Positions 1 through 6,442 of a DNA stretch of 13,035 nt are shown here, piece by piece. The notes under the pieces were generated by a model. The model ran no database searches. It saw only the letters and a program-made list of their open reading frames with translations, and was not told where the DNA came from. Position 1 is the first letter of the stretch. Each line of letters opens with the position of its first letter. Made by a program: the position numbers and the translations under genes. The DNA is from JANQLU01 sp964434955 (GTDB lineage: Bacteria; Planctomycetota; Planctomycetia; Pirellulales; Pirellulaceae): the NCBI GenBank assembly GCA_964434955.1, contig CAYSXI010000151.1:1-13035 (forward strand), given 5' to 3'.

Positions 1-372
1 ATTTTTTGCGACGCCGACAACGTTGATACTTCCATCAAAATGTTCAAACAAATGCCCGCCCAGCCCTGGCAGCTGTTTTTGTCCTGCCTTCCGTTTTTCC
101 GATTCGGACGAGAAAGAGGTGTGTTCCTCATTTCCTCGCAGCCAGACATAGCCGTCGACAATGATCGTGGTTGGACGTTCCGGGAAGGCGTCGATTGCGC
201 TGACCAGGCACGGGAGTTCGCGACGATAAAACTGCCCGGGCACGTAGGGGTTCACCCGTTCGATGCAAACGACTTTTTCATCATTCGGCTTTCGGCTGGT
301 CCAATCTTCGATGGTGACTCCCGCGGCGAAGGCTTTCGGATCAGCGTAGTGAACGTCCAGGCAAAGTAGCAT
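1..372 (-). CDS. Endonuclease V-like protein, short N-terminus (partial, C-terminus outside window)
   Basis: The first 124 codons are visible; the gene runs off the left edge. Endonuclease V (nfi family) cuts DNA, or RNA in some lineages, next to deoxyinosine/inosine, using a DDE metal site in an RNase H-like fold. Visible landmarks are D6 in the opening DVHY, the wedge-like PYVPG at 42-46, E52 in RRELP, D73 in VDGY, then PGLGGHLFEH and VVGVAKN, which match the family's conserved blocks. From memory, the spacing D6-E52-D73 (46 and 21 residues) equals that of the Thermotoga enzyme's D43-E89-D110. The protein starts only five residues before the first catalytic Asp, so the usual N-terminal segment of about 35-40 residues is missing. 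The frame upstream is closed by a TAA at 415-417, so at most about 15 residues could be added, through a TTG at 403-405. No clear Shine-Dalgarno precedes the ATG. It lies downstream of a terminator and so probably has its own promoter. Confidence 0.85.
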   Translation of the reverse strand, partial: MLLCLDVHYADPKAFAAGVTIEDWTSRKPNDEKVVCIERVNPYVPGQFYRRELPCLVSAIDAFPERPTTIIVDGYVWLRGNEEHTSFSSESEKRKAGQKQLPGLGGHLFEHFDGSINVVGVAKN

Positions 373-524
373 CGGTGGATTCGTTTTGAGTTCAATTGGG
401 AGCAAGTCGTCAAGTTACCAATAAGTCGCCTGCAATGAGCAAAAGTTCGCTACGATTTTCGACCTTCAATACGAACCGTTCAATTTTGAGAATAATCCAA
501 GTGAAACCAAGGGTTTCAAACACG
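373..524. other. Intergenic region upstream of the endonuclease V-like gene
   Basis: About 150 bases between the propeller gene's terminator and the endonuclease V-like start. It should hold the minus-strand promoter of the latter, but I cannot pick out a convincing -35/-10 pair. It contains a small hairpin (503-517, 6 bp stem, 3 nt loop) with no adjacent T-run on the minus strand. The plus-strand open frame that crosses the region resembles no known protein. Confidence 0.5.
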
Positions 525-554
525 AAAAAAGCCAGGCCGCTAACGACCTGGCTT
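525..554 (-). terminator. Rho-independent terminator of the propeller gene
   Basis: A perfect 8-bp inverted repeat (529-536 with 547-554, arms AAGCCAGG and CCTGGCTT) encloses a 10-nt loop. On the minus strand it is followed at once by six T (525-530). It begins 29 bases past the stop codon of the propeller gene and matches its direction. Confidence 0.85.
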
Positions 555-582
555 CGCATTTGGATAATCGTCAATCGATCGA

Positions 583-3500
583 TTAAGAAGCCTCAATGAC
601 CAAGGGAACACGCTGCTTCTTGTCGTCGACAGAGAACTCGATCGAATAGGTACCCGGGCGCAACCTGGTCGAGCGCGACTGTTGTCCGCCTCGGCCGAAA
701 CCACGACCTCGGACTTGTCCGCCGAAACTGAACGACTGAGCGTGGATCCCGGGTGTCGTTTTGGGCTTGTAACTGGCCATTTCACGTCCGTGGACATCAA
801 AAATCTTGAGGCTCAGCTTTTTCCCTTTGGCCTTTTCGGAAACGTAGTACCAGATCTTGCCTCCGCGAGATGGATTGCGAGCAACCCACTTACGGTTACC
901 AGAAATACTTCCTCCGCCGAAACCGAATCCGTAGGAAAATGCGGTTCTTGGTTTGAAGACAATCGCGGGTTGTTCCATGGCTTTGTCATCAAGCTGTTGA
1001 AGCGCTGAAATGTCGTCGATGATGAACATCCCGCGTCCGTGGGTTCCCAGGATCAGGTCGCTGTCACGCGGGTGAATCACCATATCCTGGACACTGGCTC
1101 GCGGCATTCCACCATTGAATTCGAACCATGTTTTTCCCGCGTCGAGCGACGCGTAGGCGCTCATTTCGGTACCGAGGAACAGCAAATTCTTGTTGTACTG
1201 GTCTTCCTTGAGCACATTCACGGATTCGTTGGGCAAACCGTTTGATATGGATGACCAGGTCTCACCTCCGTCGACTGTCTTAAAGACAAAGGGTCGGAAG
1301 TCATCTTCGCGATATCCGGTGAACGTCGCGTAGGCAACTTTCTTGTCATGATGCGAAAGCTCGACTCGGCTGCACCACCAGTTCTTGGGCCGATAGGGCA
1401 TCCTGTCGGACATGTCGATCCAGGATTTCCCGCCATCATTGGTCCACTGAACTTTCCCGTCGTCCGTACCGACCAAAAGCATGTTTCGGTCCAGTGCGGA
1501 CTCAGCAAGGGTCGTAATCGTGCAGTGAGGAACGTTTCCGGAAATCTTGTCTTTGTCGGCTGTTGTCAGGTCAGGACTAATGGTTTCCCAATGGTTTCCT
1601 TGATCATCGGAACGGAAAAGTTTGTTTCCGGCAAAGTAAATCACATTCGTGTTGTGTTTGGAAATCATGATGGGTGAATTCCAGTTGTAACGATCTCGCG
1701 CTCCACCCGGTTCACTTTGCGGTGGACGAATGGAACGTCGTTCCCCCGTCTTTTTGTTGACGCGGTAGATGACTCCAAATTGAGATTCGCCGTAAACGAT
1801 ATTGTGATCGGTCGGGTCAGGCTGGACGTAAAAGCCGTCGCCACCGCCAACTCGATACCAATCAAACTTGCCGACGCCGGATCCCCCCCGGGAGCGATTG
1901 GGACCGCCCCAGGTTCCGTTGTCCTGCAGGCCACCGTAAACGTGATAGGGCTTTTGCATGTCAACGCCGATGGCATAAAACTGGGCCAGGTTCAAATTGA
2001 AGACGTGGTCCCAAGTTTTTCCGCGATCGTAGCTGACGTGAAATCCACCATCGTTGCCAAGCAGCAGGTGGTCGGAGTTGTCCGGATTGATCCAGAAGGC
2101 ATGGTGGTCGACATGAACCGATGTGGCCCCGTTGGTCGCCCAATTCTTTCCGCCGTCTTTGGAAACATAAACGGGTACGCTGAGCATGTACAACTGATTT
2201 TCGTCATTGGGGTCAACGCGAATTTGACCATAGTAGTATGCAGGCGAACCGCCGGCTGCACGCCGGTTCATTTTCTTCCAGGACTTGCCCGCGTCCGTCG
2301 TCTTATACACTTCGCCACCGATCGTTCGAGCACGTCGAACCGGCCGGGCACGTTGGGCAACCATTTGCAGGTTGAATGTTTTCGTTTCGGAATCGGTTTT
2401 GCAAACCAATGCGGCGCGATCGCCAGGCTTAAGATTCTTGACGAATGCGACCAATTGCTTTTTGTCCTTCGCCGCGACGCCACCGAATGTGACGACTTGC
2501 ATCCCGGTTCGAACTCCGGCCGCGTAAGCGGGCCCACGGCGATCGACGGTTCCGACCATTACGCCTTCGGCTTTGCTGTCCAAGGCCATTCCAAAAGGAG
2601 TCGGGATCGAGTCGTCTTGGGCAACGTCCGACTTCGAAGAAGCCGTTGATTTTTTGTCCGCTGCTGATTCCTGGGTTTCGGATTCCTGTTCATGATAAAA
2701 GACCGGATTCCACTCACTTCCCGGTGACGTGGCGGGCGATTCCTGATCTTTGGCAGAAAGCGATTGCCGGCTGCCAGTTGTCGACGATCGCGCCGGGACC
2801 GGGTTTTGATTTGAGACCGATGCGTAAACCACCTTCGGGTTTTGCGGATAGATCGCCAAACCGATGCGTCCGATATTTCCGGTTGGCAAACCACCGCTCA
2901 TCTTTGTCCAGGACTTGCCGCCATCGGTCGTCTTGTAAATGGCAGAACCTGGCCCAGCGCCGTCAAAATTCCACGCTCGCCGAAGCCGCTGGTAGGAGGC
3001 AGCGTAAAGCGTATTCGAGTCCGTTGGATCGATGACGACATCAACGACACCGGTTTTCTCGTCAACATACAAAACCTTTTTCCACGTTTTGCCGCCGTCC
3101 GTCGTTTTGAAAAGTCCGCGCTCTTCATTGAACGAATAAAGGTGGCCAAGTGCAGCAACGTAAACAACATTGGAATCCTTCGGGTCGACGATGATTCTTC
3201 CGATGTGGTGTGAATCCTTCAGCCCCATGTTTTTCCACGTCTTTCCACCGTCTTCCGTCTTGTAGATTCCATCTCCCCAAAGACTGCTTCGCTGATTGTT
3301 CGCTTCGCCTGTTCCGACCCAGATGTTTTTGACATTGGAAGGGTCAACGGCGACATCGCCAATCGAAAGCGTTCCCTCGTTCTGGAAAATGCACTGCCAG
3401 GTCGTGCCGTTATTTTTGGTTTCAAACAAACCGCCCGAAGCGGCTGCCGCAAAGATGTGGTAGGGGTTCTTTGGGTTGACGGCAATGTCAACGATCCGAC

Positions 3501-3639
3501 CGCCGGTTGCCGAGGGTCCAACTTCTCGCGCCTGGAAATTCTTCAGCTCGTCCTCAGACAAACTTTGAGCGGAAAGCGTATTCGCGAGACCCAAGGTTCC
3601 GAAAACCAGGGCAATGCAAAATAGTAGATTTGTTTTCAT
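583..3639 (-). CDS. Exported Asp-box (BNR/VPS10-sortilin-like) beta-propeller protein with an inserted PDZ domain
   Basis: A 1018-residue protein, probably exported and acting in the periplasm or at the surface; substrate or partner unknown. Residues 1-24 form a signal peptide (basic start, hydrophobic core, cleavage near LSA-Q). Eleven Asp-box motifs (pattern S/T-x-D-G-G-x-T/S-W) are spread over residues 73-838, as in sortilin/VPS10-like and BNR propellers; these hairpin-turn motifs are structural and do not prove glycosidase activity. Between boxes 4 and 5 the propeller is interrupted by a polar Ser/Glu/Lys-rich linker (about 278-344) and a PDZ domain (about 346-428). The C-terminus (about 890-1018) looks like a small beta-sandwich of FlgD/FN3-like type with a Gly/Arg-rich loop at 973-990. 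The frame opens with a TTG at 3651; I chose the ATG at 3639 because the signal peptide begins there (MKTNLLF), though neither has a clear Shine-Dalgarno. Databases often label such proteins 'glycosyl hydrolase, BNR repeat'; I would not assign an enzyme activity. Terminators on both sides suggest a single-gene transcript. Confidence 0.9.
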   Translation of the reverse strand: MKTNLLFCIALVFGTLGLANTLSAQSLSEDELKNFQAREVGPSATGGRIVDIAVNPKNPYHIFAAAASGGLFETKNNGTTWQCIFQNEGTLSIGDVAVDPSNVKNIWVGTGEANNQRSSLWGDGIYKTEDGGKTWKNMGLKDSHHIGRIIVDPKDSNVVYVAALGHLYSFNEERGLFKTTDGGKTWKKVLYVDEKTGVVDVVIDPTDSNTLYAASYQRLRRAWNFDGAGPGSAIYKTTDGGKSWTKMSGGLPTGNIGRIGLAIYPQNPKVVYASVSNQNPVPARSSTTGSRQSLSAKDQESPATSPGSEWNPVFYHEQESETQESAADKKSTASSKSDVAQDDSIPTPFGMALDSKAEGVMVGTVDRRGPAYAAGVRTGMQVVTFGGVAAKDKKQLVAFVKNLKPGDRAALVCKTDSETKTFNLQMVAQRARPVRRARTIGGEVYKTTDAGKSWKKMNRRAAGGSPAYYYGQIRVDPNDENQLYMLSVPVYVSKDGGKNWATNGATSVHVDHHAFWINPDNSDHLLLGNDGGFHVSYDRGKTWDHVFNLNLAQFYAIGVDMQKPYHVYGGLQDNGTWGGPNRSRGGSGVGKFDWYRVGGGDGFYVQPDPTDHNIVYGESQFGVIYRVNKKTGERRSIRPPQSEPGGARDRYNWNSPIMISKHNTNVIYFAGNKLFRSDDQGNHWETISPDLTTADKDKISGNVPHCTITTLAESALDRNMLLVGTDDGKVQWTNDGGKSWIDMSDRMPYRPKNWWCSRVELSHHDKKVAYATFTGYREDDFRPFVFKTVDGGETWSSISNGLPNESVNVLKEDQYNKNLLFLGTEMSAYASLDAGKTWFEFNGGMPRASVQDMVIHPRDSDLILGTHGRGMFIIDDISALQQLDDKAMEQPAIVFKPRTAFSYGFGFGGGSISGNRKWVARNPSRGGKIWYYVSEKAKGKKLSLKIFDVHGREMASYKPKTTPGIHAQSFSFGGQVRGRGFGRGGQQSRSTRLRPGTYSIEFSVDDKKQRVPLVIEAS
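1126..3423 (-). repeat. Eleven Asp-box coding repeats in the propeller gene
   Basis: Each 27-base unit encodes the Asp-box nonapeptide. Units are at 3397-3423 (degenerate, NNG), 3235-3261, 3082-3108, 2908-2934, 2278-2304, 2140-2166, 2011-2037, 1588-1614, 1420-1446, 1255-1281 and 1126-1152. The best conserved read KTEDGGKTW, KTTDGGKTW and KTTDGGKSW and are similar at DNA level too; later copies vary (RSDDQGNHW, ASLDAGKTW). The spacing is about 150 bases for the early copies, with a jump of about 630 bases across the PDZ insertion. Confidence 0.85.
2356..2610 (-). other. PDZ domain encoded inside the propeller gene
   Basis: About 83 residues with a PDZ layout: a first strand GVMVGTV, then GPAYAAGVRTGMQVVTFGG (the AG-x-x-x-GD-like turn that follows the carboxylate-binding helix start), then a helix over KKQLVAFVKNL and KPGDRAALV before the last strand. 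The usual GD of the turn is GM here. The polar linker at 2611-2808 precedes it. PDZ domains bind peptide C-termini or internal beta-strands; the ligand here is unknown. Confidence 0.75.
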
Positions 3640-3765
3640 GAGGCCATTCAATTTTCAAGTTGAAACTTCAGGGAGGCAATTACCAGTTTAAACAGAAATC
3701 CTGCCGGAAACAGCGTTTGACCGGCTGCTTCATCGCGACTGCCCGATGAGTGACAAAAGTACAAG
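3640..3765 (-). promoter_or_regulatory. Upstream/leader region of the propeller gene with a stem-loop
   Basis: This segment between the S9D terminator and the propeller ATG must hold the propeller gene's promoter if the terminator works, but no convincing -35/-10 pair was identified. It contains a bulged hairpin at 3703-3725 (arms GCCGG/CCGGC plus AAAC/GTTT, 3-nt loop, 2-nt bulge), about 64 bases before the ATG. No T-run follows it on the minus strand, so it is not a terminator; it could be a leader structure or chance. Confidence 0.35.
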
Positions 3766-3805
3766 AAAAAACGCGTTCATCTCAGGTATTTGAGGATCAA
3801 CGCGT
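3766..3805 (-). terminator. Rho-independent terminator of the S9D peptidase gene
   Basis: A hairpin with a 7-bp outer stem (3771-3777 with 3799-3805, ACGCGTT/AACGCGT), an internal loop, a 4-bp inner stem (CTCA/TGAG) and a 6-nt loop. On the minus strand it is followed directly by six T (3766-3771, the last overlapping the stem). It begins 24 bases after the peptidase stop codon. Confidence 0.75.
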
Positions 3806-3829
3806 CTGCGATTTTCCGTTTGTGACCAT

Positions 3830-6265
3830 CTAATTGTCGGGTTTCGCGTTTTTGACGTAGCGATTGAACCACTCGATCATCTCCGCCTGGGTGTGCAGGA
3901 CCGATTCCCGCGCTCGATATCCATGGCTTTCATTCGGAAGCATGACCAACCGAACGGTCCCGCCATTTCCCTTGATCGCTTGGTACATGCGTCGGGACTG
4001 CATCGGAAACGTTCCCGAGTTGTTGTCCTTTTCACCGTGGATCATCAACATCGGTTCATTGATCTTGTTGGCGTGCAGAAAGGGCGAGATACCGTAGTAG
4101 ACGCTTTTCGCATTCCAAAGCGTCCGTCGTTCGGATTGAAACCCAAACGGTGTCAGCGTTCGATTGTAGGCGCCACTTCTGGCAATTCCCGCTTTGAACA
4201 AATCGCAGTGAGCCAACAGGTTGGCCGTCATAAATGCGCCATAACTGTGGCCACCAACACCGACCCGATTTGGATCGGCAACGCCCAACTCAACCGCATG
4301 GTCGATTGCCGCTTGGGCTGCATCGACAATCTGCTGAATAAAGCTGTCGTTCATGGTTTCCGGATCGCCAATGACGGGCATCGTGGCTCCATCCATGACC
4401 GCGTAACCCTGGGTCAACAGCGTCAAGTGAGTGATGCCGGACATGCGGGTCAAACGATAAGGACTCGCACTAATTTGTCCTGCGGTTTTGACGTCATTGA
4501 ATTCACGTGGATATGCCCAAACGACCAGAGGCAACTTGGTGCCTTCTTTGTAATCAGCAGGCAAGTAAAGGGTTGCCGAAAGCGGCACGCCGTCTTTCCG
4601 TTTGTACTTAACCAACTTTTTCTTGATCCCGCGGATTTGTGGCGTCGGGTCCTTGAACTGAGTGAGCGATTTCTTGCTGTTGTTTTCCAGGTCCCGAATG
4701 GTGTAGTTGGCGGGTGTCGTCGGAGTTTCTGATGAGGTAATCACCGAGGGCACGCCGGTCGACGAGATGGAGTGGACGCCGACGACGGATTCGTAGGTGC
4801 CTTCCTTACATCGCCATAGTCGTTTCGTTTCCAGCGTTTTCAGGTTCAACCGGTCAACGAATGGCAGCATCCCTTTGGGCGAGGCTCCGCTGCCCGTCAG
4901 GTAAACCCAATCCCCTTCCTGCAGAATAACCGATTTGCCTGAGTAATCCTGCTTGGTAACCATACGACCTGGATCGCCATAGCGATCTCGGATACTGCGA
5001 TCGACGACAACTCGAGAATTGCCTTGACCGTCGTGCAGCCGAGTTTGGACCCAGCGTCGATTGCGGTCGTACTCGGTTGCAAAAAAACGACGCTTATCAT
5101 TCAGGAATTGCAAACCAAATGCGCGGTGTTTTGTCTGGAGCAATGTCGAAGTCTGTGGCTTTCCGAATGGAGCTTTGGATTGGACGATCCGATCCCGGTA
5201 TTCGACATTCTTGCGAGGATCCCCTCCGTCGAGTGCTTCGGTCCAAACGAGAGTCGAAGGTTCTCCCGTTTTCCAGCTCACGCTTCTTGGGCCGGTGCGG
5301 ACACCTTCGATCGGGATGTTTTCAGCAAGAGGAACGTTGGCAACCGTGTAAACGGGATTGCCGGCCAAATCAATCACTTCGATCGTTTGTGGAAACGAGC
5401 GGTAGGTCATCAAGTAAGAAAAGGGTTTCTTGACCGTCGTTCGCAATAGATGCTTTCCGTCCGGCGAAGTGCTGAACGAGGAATAAATGGCAGGTTTGCC
5501 AATCTCAACGGAACGACCGTCCAACTGAATCAAAGTCAATTGGCTCGTTGCGTAGTACTCGAACAAAGCTTCGTCATGTGCGTTGGCCAAAAGGTCCTGA
5601 TAGGTTCGCGTGGGCGAAGTGTTCCCTGCGGACTCCTGGATGTTGGGCCCCGTTGGTACGTCGCTTTGAACTGGCTCCTTCCCTCGACCGTCCGGAACCG
5701 TCGTGCAAATCAGTCGATTCCCATCGGGACACCAACTGATCCCGCCCATGACGGTTGAAATATTGGGCAGCAAAGATTTTTCGCGAATAACCGGGCGGGT
5801 CACATCGACGACACGCAGCGAGGTTCCCGTTTCGGAAACAACCGTGTAAACAAACGCGTTCGATCGGTGTGACCAGATGATGGAGCCCAAACCTTCGTTG
5901 TCACCCAGCTGAATTTCGTATACCGGTTTTCCTTCCGCGCCGGAATCGACTTTCTTCAACTGAAATCCACGATTGTAGGAAGTCTGGAAACGGTTGTTGT
6001 ATTTCGGATCGATTCGCAGTCCAGCCAGCCGCAGCATTCGCCGCGACATGTCTTTGATCGTCGGCATCGCATCTCGCTCGACGAGCAACATCCACTTTTT
6101 GTCGGGACTGAAACTGACCGAAGGCGCTGGCTTGGCATTGATAATCTCAACCACTTCTTTGGGCGGCAAACGATAGCCCGTGTCCGTGGCTGAAGTCGGT
6201 TGGGCTTTTGCGTCAAATGAGAACAGCAGGAATGCCAAAATACAAACGGGAAGGACTCGCGTCAT
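3830..6265 (-). CDS. Exported S9 family (S9D, glutamyl endopeptidase-like) serine peptidase
   Basis: An 811-residue prolyl-oligopeptidase-fold peptidase. Residues 1-22 are a signal peptide (hydrophobic core CILAFLLFSF, cleavage near AKA-Q), so it should act outside the cytoplasm. Residues about 45-540 are the N-terminal beta-propeller and about 550-805 the alpha/beta-hydrolase domain. The nucleophile is S674 in GGHSYGAF, with likely triad partners D747 (HGEKD) and H781 (ESHGY). The opening GYRLPPKEVVEIINA, followed by SFSPD and later LAGLRID, closely recalls chloroplast glutamyl endopeptidase of plants, the S9D type, which cuts after Glu; that specificity is inferred here. The start is well supported: GGAG at 6271-6274 sits five bases before the ATG. 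A strong terminator follows the stop. It lies just upstream of the PDZ-propeller gene on the same strand, but the terminator separates them. A general dipeptidyl/acylaminoacyl peptidase is the alternative name. Confidence 0.92.
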   Translation of the reverse strand: MTRVLPVCILAFLLFSFDAKAQPTSATDTGYRLPPKEVVEIINAKPAPSVSFSPDKKWMLLVERDAMPTIKDMSRRMLRLAGLRIDPKYNNRFQTSYNRGFQLKKVDSGAEGKPVYEIQLGDNEGLGSIIWSHRSNAFVYTVVSETGTSLRVVDVTRPVIREKSLLPNISTVMGGISWCPDGNRLICTTVPDGRGKEPVQSDVPTGPNIQESAGNTSPTRTYQDLLANAHDEALFEYYATSQLTLIQLDGRSVEIGKPAIYSSFSTSPDGKHLLRTTVKKPFSYLMTYRSFPQTIEVIDLAGNPVYTVANVPLAENIPIEGVRTGPRSVSWKTGEPSTLVWTEALDGGDPRKNVEYRDRIVQSKAPFGKPQTSTLLQTKHRAFGLQFLNDKRRFFATEYDRNRRWVQTRLHDGQGNSRVVVDRSIRDRYGDPGRMVTKQDYSGKSVILQEGDWVYLTGSGASPKGMLPFVDRLNLKTLETKRLWRCKEGTYESVVGVHSISSTGVPSVITSSETPTTPANYTIRDLENNSKKSLTQFKDPTPQIRGIKKKLVKYKRKDGVPLSATLYLPADYKEGTKLPLVVWAYPREFNDVKTAGQISASPYRLTRMSGITHLTLLTQGYAVMDGATMPVIGDPETMNDSFIQQIVDAAQAAIDHAVELGVADPNRVGVGGHSYGAFMTANLLAHCDLFKAGIARSGAYNRTLTPFGFQSERRTLWNAKSVYYGISPFLHANKINEPMLMIHGEKDNNSGTFPMQSRRMYQAIKGNGGTVRLVMLPNESHGYRARESVLHTQAEMIEWFNRYVKNAKPDN

Positions 6266-6442
6266 GTCAGCTCCAATTGAGAAATACGGGCGCTGATAAG
6301 TTATAGCTGCTGATATTCTTGGAAGAGAGTAGGGGGGCTCGTTTGGTAAGCGGACTCACGGAATGGATCGCGACAAGCGATGACGAGAAACCAAAGCCCG
6401 AGAACAGGATTTCATGGACTTTCGGGGGATCGACAGGGGCGA
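6266..6442. other. Intergenic region upstream of the S9D peptidase
   Basis: A 177-base gap. No terminator for the zinc-ribbon gene was found. On the minus strand a TATAAC-like element (6300-6305) could be a -10 box for the peptidase gene, but a matching -35 is not evident. Two GCTGATA copies flank it (6292-6298 and 6309-6315), which is within chance expectation. No coding sequence seen. Confidence 0.3.

Noticed and set aside
503..517. Hairpin GAAACC/GGTTTC near the left terminator as a second terminator
   Set aside because: There is no T-run after it on either strand.
1717..2649. Plus-strand open frame of 310 codons
   Set aside because: It lies wholly inside the propeller gene on the other strand; its translation has no recognisable domain, while the minus-strand frame has eleven Asp boxes and a PDZ domain.
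1126..3423. Asp-box DNA repeats as a CRISPR or tandem-repeat array
   Set aside because: The repeats are in frame, diverged, unevenly spaced and encode a well-known protein motif.
3640..3651. TTG start for the propeller protein, four codons upstream
   Set aside because: It adds MNGL before a normal signal peptide start and has no better ribosome binding site than the ATG at 3639.
3893..4732. Plus-strand open frame of 279 codons
   Set aside because: It is antisense to the catalytic domain of the S9D peptidase, and its translation has no domain or signal that I recognise.
6292..6315. Two direct GCTGATA repeats as a possible operator
   Set aside because: A seven-base repeat within a 180-base gap is expected about once by chance, and there is no dyad symmetry.
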